Assembly (NCBI GenBank): GCA_904420085.1 | Contig: CAJFUA010000021.1 | Location: forward strand, 1 to 64,000 | DNA length: 64,000 nt | Origin: an uncultured Eubacterium sp. | GTDB lineage: Bacteria > Bacillota > Clostridia > Lachnospirales > Lachnospiraceae | Reading direction: 5' to 3' | Shown: positions 36,979 to 45,038 of the stretch, piece after piece | Position numbering within the stretch: position 1 is the first letter of the stretch | Layout: each line of letters begins with the position of its first letter | Notes under the pieces: generated by a model | What the model was told of the DNA's origin: nothing | Databases searched by the model: none | Seen by the model: only the letters and a program-made list of their open reading frames with translations | Made by a program: the position numbers and the translations under genes

Positions 36979-37034
36979 AAAACCTCCTTTTGAAAGTCTT
37001 CGACTTTCTTGCTCGCAGGGCTGCGCAAACTCAT
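36975..37034 (-). CDS. Putative 19-residue leader peptide overlapping the dehydrogenase start
   Basis: ATG 37034 follows AGAGG by eight bases and opens a short frame, MSLRSPASKKVEDFQKEVL, that ends in TGA overlapping the dehydrogenase ATG (ATGA). Most of it is encoded by the 35-base repeat copy at 36992-37026. Ribosomes ending here could re-start on the dehydrogenase. Translation is inferred from the ribosome site and the coupling geometry only. Confidence 0.35.
   Translation of the reverse strand: MSLRSPASKKVEDFQKEVL
36992..37026. repeat. 35-base direct repeat, copy 1
   Basis: Identical over 35 bases to 37075-37109. It contains the small palindrome GAAAGTC-ttc-GACTTTC followed by TTGCTCGCAGGGCTGCGC. 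Confidence 0.85.
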
Positions 37035-37074
37035 AATTTTATCCTCTTTATCATTCTAAGCCGTGCGCAAGCGC

Positions 37075-37109
37075 GAAAGTCTTCGACTTTCTTGCTCGCA
37101 GGGCTGCGC
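37075..37109. repeat. 35-base direct repeat, copy 2
   Basis: Second identical copy of the repeat at 36992-37026, 83 bases further on, inside the inverted-repeat-bounded segment. Confidence 0.85.
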
Positions 37110-37121
37110 CCTATAAAACTC

Positions 37122-37169
37122 AAGAAAAGGAGATTTCCGAATGCATGCATTCTGAAATCTCCTTTTCTT
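37122..37169. terminator. Terminator after efp
   Basis: Perfect 16-base arms AAGAAAAGGAGATTTC and its complement enclose a palindromic centre GAATGCATGCATTC, making a near-perfect 48-base hairpin just past the efp stop. It lacks a long T run outside the stem. Confidence 0.65.
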
Positions 37170-37183
37170 TCCTTTTGCACGGC

Positions 37184-37741
37184 TTAGACTCTTTTCGAAT
37201 ATTCGCCGGTTCTTGTATCGATTACAATTGTTTCACCCTGTTCTACGAACAAAGGAACATAAACGGTTGCTCCTGTCTCAACAATCGCAGGCTTTGTTGC
37301 ATTTGTCGCTGTATTTCCTTTGAATCCCGGCTCTGTTTCTGTAATCTGAAGTTCCACGGTAATCGGTGGTTCAATCGCAAAAACATCACCTTTACAGGAA
37401 CATATTTTTACAGTTTCATTTTCTTTTACGAATTTTAATGAATCCCCAACCTTGTCTGCTCCTACTGCTATCTGGTCGTATGTCTCGCCGTCCATAAAGT
37501 AGTAAAGGTCTCCGTCATTATATAAATACTGCATATCTTTTCTGTCAATATGTGCATTTTCAAACTTTTCAGTCGGTCTGAATGTTGTTTCTACAACACC
37601 GCCACTTTTAATATCCTTTAATTTTGTTCTAACGAATGCTGCGCCTTTTCCTGGTTTTACATGCTGAAATTCGATAATCTGACAAATCTTTCCTTCGTAT
37701 TCAATCGTAATACCATTTTTAAAATCGCCTGCTGTTACCAT
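37184..37741 (-). CDS. efp: Elongation factor P
   Basis: A 185-residue protein that relieves ribosome stalling at polyproline stretches. It has the three OB/KOW-like domains of the family; Lys32 in KPGKGAAF is at the site that is modified in many bacteria; the C-terminus has the signature region [25 protein letters not shown]. Length is exactly usual. AGGAGG precedes the start and a sigma-A promoter lies upstream. No modification enzyme is nearby. Confidence 0.97.
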   Translation of the reverse strand: MVTAGDFKNGITIEYEGKICQIIEFQHVKPGKGAAFVRTKLKDIKSGGVVETTFRPTEKFENAHIDRKDMQYLYNDGDLYYFMDGETYDQIAVGADKVGDSLKFVKENETVKICSCKGDVFAIEPPITVELQITETEPGFKGNTATNATKPAIVETGATVYVPLFVEQGETIVIDTRTGEYSKRV

Positions 37742-37787
37742 AATTTTTCCTCCTAAAAGTTCATCTGTGATAAATCACGCTTGTTTC

Positions 37788-37816
37788 ATTATAATTTATA
37801 TTCAGATTAATTTCAA
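37788..37816 (-). promoter_or_regulatory. Sigma-A promoter of efp
   Basis: TTGAAA, 17 bases, perfect TATAAT on the minus strand. A perfect palindrome GTGAT-aa-ATCAC (37767-37778) follows in the leader. Confidence 0.7.
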
Positions 37817-37872
37817 CCACTTTATCTTATACCATGGTTTACTTATGTCGCAATTTATCTCCACTAATAGTC

Positions 37873-38499
37873 TCAGTTCACGATTTCAAACATGACAGTA
37901 ACATTCTCTTTCCCGATTGCCTTTGTATATCGGTACTGACCCGGAATGACACCTTCATAATAACTATGAATTGGAACGGATAAAATTTGTTTTTGATTAC
38001 CTGACAGAACATATGCAATATCTATCCAGGCAATATCCTGTTTTTGTTTTAACTGAACCCATTTATTACCTGATTTTCTCTCAAGTATTCCCGGTTCCAA
38101 TCCATAATAGTATGTTTTTGTTCCTTTTGATTCTAACCGGATTTCCAAATTATCTGTCATTGAAATTTTATAATTTACTGCGGTGCCGTAAATTGTACCC
38201 ATGGGGATTTTTTTCTTTGGTTTCACAGTAACTCTGATTCTGTATTTTTTGCCTCCGCATTTTGCTGTAATAACACAATTTCCCTTTTTTATTCCCCTCA
38301 GAGTAACAACATTGTTTTTCGCTGATGCATTTCCATCCTGTACATACATGGTACTGCATAACGCCATCACAAGTATCAGACACGCCAACGTCTTCCTTTT
38401 CATATCGCCTTTCTCTTCTTTTCGCTGCTCTTTTTGCAGTTTCAATTGTTTCGCATAAGGATTTTTAATTCCCTTAGAAAAATCGTAATTCTTTTTCAT
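37873..38499 (-). CDS. Ig-like-domain protein with an unusual antitoxin-like N-terminal extension
   Basis: A 208-residue protein. Residues 1-20 (MKKNYDFSKGIKNPYAKQLK) resemble the start of a family of small clostridial RHH antitoxins. They are followed by a basic linker and a hydrophobic segment (MKRKTLACLILVMALC, from about residue 33) like a signal peptide. Next come a short Big_2-like end (NNVVTLRGIKKGNCVITAK...) and a C-terminal Ig-like domain with YYYGLEPGILERKSGNKW. The strong GGGAGGTGA site favours ATG 38499. Start at the internal ATG near 38403 would give an ordinary secreted protein. Function unknown. Confidence 0.6.
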   Translation of the reverse strand: MKKNYDFSKGIKNPYAKQLKLQKEQRKEEKGDMKRKTLACLILVMALCSTMYVQDGNASAKNNVVTLRGIKKGNCVITAKCGGKKYRIRVTVKPKKKIPMGTIYGTAVNYKISMTDNLEIRLESKGTKTYYYGLEPGILERKSGNKWVQLKQKQDIAWIDIAYVLSGNQKQILSVPIHSYYEGVIPGQYRYTKAIGKENVTVMFEIVN

Positions 38500-38615
38500 C
38501 AAATCGTCACCTCCCTAAAATTCATAATACTGCCTTGTTTCCTGCTCATATACCTTTCCAATGATATTATTTCAATTATGCTTTTGCACCTTATTATATA
38601 ACAAATTTGACAGAC

Positions 38616-39854
38616 TTACGGAATCAGCAGATACCCTCTCTTTTCCAATTCCGTAATAATATGATAGCATGTAAGAACTCTGTCATTCGCATCAACATTC
38701 ACAATAACATCCGCCACCTCCTGATATCGGGGCTCTCTTTGGGACATCAGTTCTTTTATGTGTTCTAAACTCATATCACTATTTAAAATGGGTCTGTGGG
38801 TGTGGTCTTTTACCCTTTCAAAGACAGTCTCCGGCGTGGCAGTCAGCAGAATGATAATTCCTTTTTCCTTTAATATTTTAACATTTTCATCTCTTAACAC
38901 AGCACCCCCGCCACAGGAAATAATCTGACCTTCCTTTTCTGAAATATCCTTCAGGGCATTTGTCTCTAAATTTCTGAAAAATGCCTCTCCTTCTTTTTCA
39001 AAAATTTCGCTGATGCTTCTTCCCTGTTGTTTTACAATATATGCGTCCGTATCAATTTCCTGAAATCCGGTGATAGCAGACAATGCTTTGGACACTGTAG
39101 TTTTCCCTGTGCCCATAAATCCGATTAAAACAATATTTCCTTTCAGATGGCATCCTTGATTTATTTTTATTAACTTCCTTGCCATAGTTATATCAATCTG
39201 TCCCGGCGCCGAAGATTGAATACCTGTGGCAAATGTAATGCAGGAACCTGTCTGCTTTGTACACACTCTGGAGATAGAACCCAACTCTCCCATAGACATG
39301 GTAATAATCCGTACGGAAATCATATCCTTTAGTTTTTCTGATACTTTCATAAAACGTTCCACGTCCTCTTTTACCTGAGGCATGACTGCCATTTTACAGA
39401 TATCTGCACCTGCACTTTCCATTCTCTTCATAATTTCAATGATTTCTTCATCATCCGGTGTTCTGTCAAAATGATGATTAGAACCGATAACCTTTGCTCC
39501 TGCCCTTTGTATGTCAGGAATCATTTTTTTTGCCACGTCAAAATATCCTGCGACTTCCACATCCACATAATCACAAACGGGTGCCGCTGTCAGACACAGA
39601 TTTTCATAATCTGATACGCTGATTTCGCTCTCGCCGCCTTCTGCTTTCGTGCGGAATGTAAATATAAGTTCTATGTTTCCTATGTTTTTTTTGATAGTAT
39701 TTAATATCTCCGCAATATTTCTGCGACTGCTTTCGTCAAGATAATCTGCCCGAAACTCTATGATATCAGGATTCATTTCAGATACTTTTTCTGTCTGTTC
39801 CAACACTGTTTTCTTATCTTGTCCCATAATTGGGACGCATACTTTTGTACTCAT
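38616..39854 (-). CDS. aroDK: Fused type I 3-dehydroquinate dehydratase and shikimate kinase
   Basis: A 412-residue fusion for two non-adjacent steps of aromatic amino-acid synthesis. Residues 1-235 are a type I dehydroquinase with Schiff-base Lys154 (ICKMAVMP) and catalytic His127 (SNHHFDRTP). Residues 240-412 are shikimate kinase with the P-loop GFMGTGKT (245-252), DTDAYI, the FRNLE arginine and the GGGAV loop. GGAGG precedes the start. It is transcribed divergently from aroE, which performs the intervening step, so three consecutive activities are encoded here. Confidence 0.94.
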   Translation of the reverse strand: MSTKVCVPIMGQDKKTVLEQTEKVSEMNPDIIEFRADYLDESSRRNIAEILNTIKKNIGNIELIFTFRTKAEGGESEISVSDYENLCLTAAPVCDYVDVEVAGYFDVAKKMIPDIQRAGAKVIGSNHHFDRTPDDEEIIEIMKRMESAGADICKMAVMPQVKEDVERFMKVSEKLKDMISVRIITMSMGELGSISRVCTKQTGSCITFATGIQSSAPGQIDITMARKLIKINQGCHLKGNIVLIGFMGTGKTTVSKALSAITGFQEIDTDAYIVKQQGRSISEIFEKEGEAFFRNLETNALKDISEKEGQIISCGGGAVLRDENVKILKEKGIIILLTATPETVFERVKDHTHRPILNSDMSLEHIKELMSQREPRYQEVADVIVNVDANDRVLTCYHIITELEKRGYLLIP

Positions 39855-39882
39855 TCAAACCTCCAAAATTAACAATATTTCA

Positions 39883-39911
39883 AGTATATACTCCACCGTA
39901 TTTTTAGTCAA
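39883..39911 (-). promoter_or_regulatory. Sigma-A promoter of aroDK
   Basis: TTGACT, 17 bases, TATACT on the minus strand, back-to-back with the aroE promoter. Confidence 0.7.
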
Positions 39912-39920
39912 TTTAAAAGG

Positions 39921-39949
39921 TTTACTTTTTCAGAATAAAATCTTATACT
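39921..39949 (+). promoter_or_regulatory. Sigma-A promoter of aroE
   Basis: TTTACT, 17 bases, TATACT on the plus strand. Its -35 box lies nine bases from that of aroDK. Confidence 0.65.
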
Positions 39950-39998
39950 TTAGAGGAGCAAAATATTGATTATTAATTTTTATAGATGGAGGTACTTT

Positions 39999-40880
39999 AT
40001 GGGATGTATTCATGAAATTACCGGTCATACAAAACTGACCGGTCTTTTAGGAAGTCCTGTGGCGCACAGCATATCTCCCCTGATGCACAACGAATCTTTC
40101 AAAATGCTGGGGCTTGACTATGTTTATCTGTGTTTTGATGTTCCTGAAGATAATTTAGAAACGGTTTTTAACGGTTTAAAAAAGCTGAACATTGCAGGAT
40201 TCAACTGTACAATGCCGGATAAAACGCGAATCTGTCAGCTGGTAGATGAACTTTCTCCTGCCGCTTCCATGATCGGCGCTGTCAATACGGTTGTAAATGA
40301 CAACGGAAAATTCATCGGTCATAACACGGACGGAATCGGATATATGCAGTCTGTAAAAGATGCCGGATATGATATTACCGGAAGCACCATGACCCTTCTC
40401 GGGGCAGGCGGTGCGGCTTCATCCATATTCGTACAGGCAGCACTGGATGGTGTAAAAAATATCAACATATTCAGTATCAAAGACCGTTTTTGGGAAAAGG
40501 CGGAACGCATGGTGGAAGCCGTCAATAAAAATACTGACTGCACTGCCAGACTGATGGAACTGGGAGATGATGCCCTATTGGCTGATTCCATTGCAGACAG
40601 TCAGATTCTGACCAACGCCACTTCCGTAGGCATGGCGCCAAATGTCGATGGCTGTATTGTTTCTGACAATTCCATGCTTCCTGAAGGGTTAATTGTATCG
40701 GATGTAATTTACAATCCAATGGAAACAAAATTACTGAAAATGGCAAAGGAACGGGGATGCAAAACTTTTAATGGCATGTATATGCTTTTATATCAGGGGG
40801 CAGAGGCATTTAAAATCTGGACCGGCAGGGAAATGCCTGTAGAACATATTAAAAAACTGTATTTCAATAAAAATCAGTAA
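39999..40880 (+). CDS. aroE: Shikimate dehydrogenase
   Basis: A 293-residue NADPH-dependent reductase turning 3-dehydroshikimate into shikimate. It shows the substrate loop GSPVAHSISPLMHN, catalytic Lys75 in FNCTMPDK (usually N-V-T-x-P-x-K), the nucleotide motif GAGGAA, and IYNPxxTKLL-like VIYNPMETKLL. ATG 39999 follows GGAGG by seven bases; a longer frame to 39966 lacks support. It is one of two plus-strand genes in the window. Confidence 0.95.
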   Translation: MGCIHEITGHTKLTGLLGSPVAHSISPLMHNESFKMLGLDYVYLCFDVPEDNLETVFNGLKKLNIAGFNCTMPDKTRICQLVDELSPAASMIGAVNTVVNDNGKFIGHNTDGIGYMQSVKDAGYDITGSTMTLLGAGGAASSIFVQAALDGVKNINIFSIKDRFWEKAERMVEAVNKNTDCTARLMELGDDALLADSIADSQILTNATSVGMAPNVDGCIVSDNSMLPEGLIVSDVIYNPMETKLLKMAKERGCKTFNGMYMLLYQGAEAFKIWTGREMPVEHIKKLYFNKNQ

Positions 40881-40897
40881 TTCTAAAATTCATTTTG

Positions 40898-41003
40898 AAG
40901 CAAAAACGGTATCTGTTTCTGCACACATTGAAAATTCATCTCGTCATTTTTTTATTACAAATAACGAATTATTGAAGTGTACAGAAATAGATACCGCTTT
41001 CTT
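40898..41003. repeat. Long imperfect inverted repeat between convergent genes
   Basis: Arms 40898-40926 and 40976-41003 pair imperfectly (ACGGTATCT with AGATACCG, TTTCTG with CAGAAA, ACAC with GTGT). The aroE and yqeG genes converge here, so it may be a two-way terminator or a remnant of a small element. Confidence 0.5.
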
Positions 41004-41005
41004 GA

Positions 41006-41521
41006 TTATAAATTATTATTTCTCTTTTTTTGTTTTCTTTTCCATGCCCACAGCACAAACTTTTCAGGAATACGCTTTAAGACAATTTGGATTTCTTCTT
41101 TGGGATGTATCTTTTCAAGCATAATGGAATGTATCCCTGCCCGATTGGCGCCCCATATATCCGTAAATATCTGGTCTCCTAAAAATAATGTGGATTTTTT
41201 GTCCGTTTCCATCAGTTCCATGGCTTTTAAATAACTTTTTCTGCCGGGTTTATGGGCATCATATATGTATTTTGACTGTACCGCCTCTGCAAAAGGTTTC
41301 ACTCTCGGCTTCTGATTGTTGGATATCAGACAGGTATCTATGCCAAGGGCATGTATCTTTTCAAAAACTTTTATAATATGTTCATCCGCAGGAAATCCGT
41401 GAGGCACCAACGTATTATCAATGTCTGAGATAATTCCGCGTATTCCCTGCCGATAGTATCGTTCAAAATCAATCCGGTCAATGGATTTTAAATATTCATC
41501 CGGGTAAAATCTGTTCAGCAT
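41006..41521 (-). CDS. yqeG: YqeG-family HAD IIIA phosphatase
   Basis: A 171-residue HAD-superfamily hydrolase with the nucleophile motif DIDNTL (Asp33 and Asp35), motif II LISNNQ, the lysine in HKPGRKSY and motif IV FLGDQIFTDIWGANRAG. The family is conserved near aroE in Firmicutes, as here; its physiological substrate is not settled (phosphatidylglycerophosphate phosphatase activity is known for related proteins). AAGGAG precedes the start. Confidence 0.9.
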   Translation of the reverse strand: MLNRFYPDEYLKSIDRIDFERYYRQGIRGIISDIDNTLVPHGFPADEHIIKVFEKIHALGIDTCLISNNQKPRVKPFAEAVQSKYIYDAHKPGRKSYLKAMELMETDKKSTLFLGDQIFTDIWGANRAGIHSIMLEKIHPKEEIQIVLKRIPEKFVLWAWKRKQKKRNNNL

Positions 41522-41547
41522 ATTCCTCTCCTTACCACTGCATACAG

Positions 41548-41997
41548 CTATTTCAATAACTTTGTCAACTCATCCATAAAAGTATTGACGTCTTTAAACT
41601 CTCTATATACAGAAGCAAACCGGACATATGCCACCTGATCTAATTTTTTTAATCTTTCCATGACAAGTTCGCCGATAATGGTACTGGATATCTCTTTTTT
41701 CTCCATGTTGAATATGGCATTCTCAATATCTTCCACAGCCGACACAATCTGCTCATAGGACACCGGCCTTTTATGGCAGGACCTTAAAATTCCCGCCTCA
41801 ATTTTTCCTCTGTCATATTGCTCGCGGATATTGTCTTTTTTTATGACAATCAAAGGAATGGTTTCTACCTTTTCATAGGTCGTAAATCTTTTTTTACATT
41901 TTTCACACTGCCTTCTGCGCCGAATGGCATTATTCTCCTCTGCCGGTCTGGAATCAATTACCTTTGTATTTTCTTCTCCACAATATGGACATTTCAT
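41548..41997 (-). CDS. nrdR: Transcriptional repressor NrdR
   Basis: A 149-residue repressor of ribonucleotide reductase genes. The N-terminal zinc ribbon uses Cys3, Cys6, Cys31 and Cys34 (MKCPYCGEE and CEKCKKRF). The following ATP-cone (about 49-139) senses ATP/dATP. Length is as usual. No nrd genes are in the window. GGAGG precedes the start; yqeG lies 26 bases downstream. Confidence 0.97.
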   Translation of the reverse strand: MKCPYCGEENTKVIDSRPAEENNAIRRRRQCEKCKKRFTTYEKVETIPLIVIKKDNIREQYDRGKIEAGILRSCHKRPVSYEQIVSAVEDIENAIFNMEKKEISSTIIGELVMERLKKLDQVAYVRFASVYREFKDVNTFMDELTKLLK

Positions 41998-42068
41998 TGG
42001 CCTGCCTCCTACAACATCTTGTTATTTTAGTTCACATAACATCATTATAAAGAAACAAACCATTTCGG

Positions 42069-42332
42069 TCAAGATATTTTAATCTTATGCTTTACTTCTT
42101 TTTCATTCACTTTTACCAGAATAATGTCAGGTCCCACCTGTACGATACATTGAAATGGGATGACAAATTCAAACTCACTGCAAATCAGTCCGCACCATTT
42201 GCTGGGTCCCTGCACAATGATGGCTCTGATACATCCGGTGCAGATATCAAATTCCAAATCGTTGACCCGTCCCAGAATTTTGCAGTCACAACTGTTGATT
42301 ACTTCTTTACATCTCAGTTCTTCAATCCGCAT
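42069..42332 (-). CDS. ymxH: YlmC/YmxH-family PRC-barrel-like sporulation protein
   Basis: An 87-residue protein beginning MRIEELRCKEVINSCDCKILGRVNDLEFD, the typical start of the YlmC/YmxH family, in which PRC-barrel-like domains are associated with sporulation in Firmicutes. It follows sigG in the sporulation block, as expected. The start at 42332 has no clear ribosome site. Function remains unknown. Confidence 0.82.
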   Translation of the reverse strand: MRIEELRCKEVINSCDCKILGRVNDLEFDICTGCIRAIIVQGPSKWCGLICSEFEFVIPFQCIVQVGPDIILVKVNEKEVKHKIKIS

Positions 42333-42446
42333 ATGAATACCATTTTTTATTTATAATATTCATCTCCGGTCACTTTGTTTCATTTCTGACTGTCCAGCAT
42401 TTTCCTTGCGTGGTCATATTATTACTTTTTGGATTCAATTCATTTA

Positions 42447-43223
42447 TTACTTAATATAATTCCGCATACTTTCAATAGCGTTCTTTTCCAGCCTGCTTAC
42501 CTGTGCCTGGGAAATTCCTATTTCATCTGCAATCTCCATCTGGGTTTTTCCGTTGAAAAATCGCATGTCGATTATCTTTCTTTCCCGCTCATTTAATCCG
42601 TCCAACGCTTCTCTCAGCACAATATTTTCCACCCAGTTTTCTTCTTTATTTTTCTTATCGCTGATCTGGTCCATGACATACAGCGTATCTCCCCCCTGGT
42701 CGTATACCGGGTCGTATAAAGATACCGGACTTTGAATGGCGTCCAGCGCATAGATGACCTCGTCTGTTGTTGCGCCGATACTTTCCGCAATTTCGCTGAT
42801 GGTCGGTTCCCTGTTACTTGTCTTCATAATATTTTCTTTACAGTAAATCGCTTTATATGCCGTATCTTTAATGGAACGGCTGACTCTGATTGCCGCATTG
42901 TCCCTCAAAAATCTTTTTAATTCTCCGGATATCATCGGTACCGCATAGGTGGAAAATTTTACGTTCAGCGTATCATCAAAATTGTCCACTGCCTTAATCA
43001 GTCCGATACAGCCTATTTGAAATAAATCATCCACATTCTCATTGCTGTTGGAAAACCGCTGTAAAATACTTAATACAAGCCTCAGATTGCCTCGGATATA
43101 CTTTTCTCTTGCTTCCATATTTCCTTTCTTAATTTCCGCAAACAGTTCCTTTTTTTCCTCTTCCGTCAATAGGGGTAATTTTGATGTATTAACGCCACAT
43201 ATTTCCACTTTAAAAAGAGCCAT
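42447..43223 (-). CDS. sigG: Forespore sigma factor SigG
   Basis: A 258-residue sigma-70-family factor for late forespore transcription. It starts with the SigG-specific VEICGVNTSKLPLLT (anti-sigma contact region), has region 2 (DDLFQIGCIGLIKAVDNFD), region 3 and region 4 (NGKTQMEIADEIGISQAQVSRLE). A predicted sigma-F/sigma-G promoter precedes it, consistent with control by sigma-F and autoactivation. It follows sigE, the arrangement found in Bacillus and Clostridium. Confidence 0.97.
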   Translation of the reverse strand: MALFKVEICGVNTSKLPLLTEEEKKELFAEIKKGNMEAREKYIRGNLRLVLSILQRFSNSNENVDDLFQIGCIGLIKAVDNFDDTLNVKFSTYAVPMISGELKRFLRDNAAIRVSRSIKDTAYKAIYCKENIMKTSNREPTISEIAESIGATTDEVIYALDAIQSPVSLYDPVYDQGGDTLYVMDQISDKKNKEENWVENIVLREALDGLNERERKIIDMRFFNGKTQMEIADEIGISQAQVSRLEKNAIESMRNYIK

Positions 43224-43257
43224 ATTATTTCCTACTTTCCATACTTTTCTCTTAAAT

Positions 43258-43286
43258 ATGTTGTCCGAAATATTGGCTCTTTATAC
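43258..43286 (-). promoter_or_regulatory. Predicted sigma-F/sigma-G promoter of sigG
   Basis: GTATA, 15 bases, then GGACAACAT on the minus strand, matching forespore consensus GYATA-N15-GGnnAnAnT, about 35 bases before sigG. Confidence 0.65.
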
Positions 43287-43327
43287 TTTATTTACATATA
43301 TTTTTCTTGAAGTTTTTACATTTTTTC

Positions 43328-44053
43328 CTACTCATATTTTACGATTTCTCTTTTTAACCGCTGAATAATCTTTTTTTCCAGTCTGGATATGTATGATTGG
43401 GATATTCCCAAACTGTCCGCCACCTCTTTCTGTGTCATTTCCTCTCCGTTTACATTGTTCAGTCCATATCGCATTTCCACAATCACCCGTTCTCGCTGAT
43501 TTAATTTTTCAATGGCTTTATATAAAAGTTTTTTCTCGACTTCATTTTCAATATCTTTGTAAATTACATCTTCCTCTGTGCCTAAAATGTCCGATAACAG
43601 TAATTCATTGCCGTCCCAATCCACATTTAACGGCTCGTCAATGGAAACTTCCAGTTTTGTCTTATTATTTTTTCTCAAATACATCAATATTTCATTTTCA
43701 ATACATCTTGAGGCATAGGTTGCAAGCTTAATATTTTTTGTGGGATTAAATGTGTTAATTCCCTTAATTAATCCAATAGAACCGATGGAAATCAAGTCTT
43801 CCACTCCCACCCCTGTATTATCAAATTTTTTTGCAATATAAACCACAAGCCTTAAATTATGTTCAATTAATTTTGCACGGCTGTCCTGATCATTCTTTTC
43901 TATCACATTTTTGATACACATAGCCTCTTCCTCCCCTTCTAAAGGTGGCGGCAGTATATCATTCCCCCCTATGTAATATATTTCTCCCCTGCTTTCATAA
44001 AACAATCCTTTGATTTTAAAATAAAATTCTTTTAAGTTTGCAATATTAATCAA
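43328..44053 (-). CDS. sigE: Mother-cell sigma factor SigE, pro-protein
   Basis: A 241-residue sigma factor made as an inactive precursor. The N-terminal pro-sequence (about 1-28) is followed by [20 protein letters not shown], the conserved segment around the SpoIIGA cleavage point. Regions 2 and 4 are clear ([37 protein letters not shown]). I chose TTG 44053, six bases after GGAG and overlapping the spoIIGA stop; this gives the usual length. An upstream ATG at 44107 would lie within spoIIGA. Confidence 0.95.
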   Translation of the reverse strand: MINIANLKEFYFKIKGLFYESRGEIYYIGGNDILPPPLEGEEEAMCIKNVIEKNDQDSRAKLIEHNLRLVVYIAKKFDNTGVGVEDLISIGSIGLIKGINTFNPTKNIKLATYASRCIENEILMYLRKNNKTKLEVSIDEPLNVDWDGNELLLSDILGTEEDVIYKDIENEVEKKLLYKAIEKLNQRERVIVEMRYGLNNVNGEEMTQKEVADSLGISQSYISRLEKKIIQRLKREIVKYE

Positions 44054-44825
44054 TATTCTCTCCCCCTGATTCAAATAATTTTGGATGTAAAATGATATGA
44101 TATTCATTATTGGAACTTAATTTTCCCTCAAACAGACCAAGTATGACATTTCTATATATTATGCCCTCTACCTCCATCTGCTCCATGATACATGCCTTCA
44201 TAAGTCCATTGCTTTTTCCCACGGACTGATATGGCACATACAGCATTTTGGTTTCTTCTGAAATCAATCCGTTCAGCTTTTCTTTTTCTATGATGGAAAC
44301 CGGCTTTTTCGTCAACGGATCCATTAATTGATTTCCCGTATCTTTTAATCCCCTGACACATATCGTCTGATTTCCTTCTGTTATTTTTGCATAATATATG
44401 ACGGACTGACGTCCTATCACTGCAAGAACTTTTCTGATTCCCACCGTCAACAGCCCGCATGCTCCAAAGACGATAAACAGTACTTTCCACATATTACCAC
44501 CGATTTGAAAAGCATTGATGATTCCGTTCAATAAAAATGCCGTAAAATAAATAAACAAAAGGATTTTTAGATTTTCTTTCCATGATACTTTACCAAAAGA
44601 AATCAAAATCATCACTTCCAACGCAATGATATATGTCATAAATATACCTGCCGCTGCCATATGGGGCACAAGCATTTCTACTACCGCATACAAGCCGCCA
44701 AACCCGGCAGATAAAATCAATCGGAAAACTGATTTTTTTATTTTTAATACACTGCGCACCACATATAAAACAGAAAAATCCAGAATGAAATTATAGAAAA
44801 AATAAACGTCTAAATATATGTATAT
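44046..44825 (-). CDS. spoIIGA: Sporulation sigma-E processing protease SpoIIGA
   Basis: A membrane aspartic protease that cleaves pro-SigE. The coding frame runs from codon ATA 44823-44825 and gives 259 residues: N-terminus [20 protein letters not shown] (first helix), several further helices, then a cytoplasmic domain with the catalytic motif DTGN ([13 protein letters not shown]). No ATG, GTG or TTG occurs in frame before GTG 44765, which would remove the first helix. GGGGTGA lies five bases before the ATA, so an AUA start is the best reading. The next gene, sigE, overlaps its stop. Confidence 0.8.
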   Translation of the reverse strand: MYIYLDVYFFYNFILDFSVLYVVRSVLKIKKSVFRLILSAGFGGLYAVVEMLVPHMAAAGIFMTYIIALEVMILISFGKVSWKENLKILLFIYFTAFLLNGIINAFQIGGNMWKVLFIVFGACGLLTVGIRKVLAVIGRQSVIYYAKITEGNQTICVRGLKDTGNQLMDPLTKKPVSIIEKEKLNGLISEETKMLYVPYQSVGKSNGLMKACIMEQMEVEGIIYRNVILGLFEGKLSSNNEYHIILHPKLFESGGENID

Positions 44826-44847
44826 TTATCTCACCCCTTTGACAGAT

Positions 44848-44913
44848 ATTATATATCATGAACGAAAAATTTTCTGTCGAAGTGAGAACAAATCCTCTTA
44901 AAACCATTCGACA
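44848..44913 (-). promoter_or_regulatory. Spo0A-controlled spoIIG promoter
   Basis: On the minus strand two perfect Spo0A boxes, TGTCGAA (44907-44913) and TTCGACA (44875-44881), precede TATAAT (44848-44853). The -35-like TTCGAC inside the second box lies 22 bases from the -10, the same unusual spacing as Bacillus spoIIG; a normally spaced -35 is absent. Confidence 0.8.
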
Positions 44914-44975
44914 AAAAAGCTTATATGCACCTGCATCATATGAAATAAAAATATAAAATAAGCAGGATTCAGACA

Positions 44976-45024
44976 ATAAAAAGGAACCATATCAATCATG
45001 TTTATGATATGATTCCCCTTTATT
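44976..45024 (-). terminator. Terminator after the GH81 gene
   Basis: GGGGAATCATATCA paired with TGATATGGTTCC around a 10-base loop, followed by TTTTTATTG on the minus strand. It separates the glucanase gene from the spoIIG promoter. Confidence 0.8.
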
Positions 45025-45038
45025 TCTTATGATATTGC

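Larger units (their letters stand above)
37055..37188. repeat. MITE-like element bounded by 12-base inverted repeats
   Basis: TCTAAGCCGTGC (37055-37066) and GCACGGCTTAGA (37177-37188) are perfect inverted repeats enclosing about 110 bases. Inside are the second 35-base repeat copy and a large hairpin. The right end coincides with the efp stop codon. No target-site duplication was seen. Confidence 0.45.

Noticed and set aside
36992..37109. Two 35-base repeats as a CRISPR array
   Set aside because: Only two copies, no series of equal spacers, and no cas genes in the window.
42333..42362. Possible forespore promoter (GAATA-N15-GGTATTCAT) before ymxH
   Set aside because: The -10 would touch the ATG, leaving no room for a transcribed start, and the match is incomplete.
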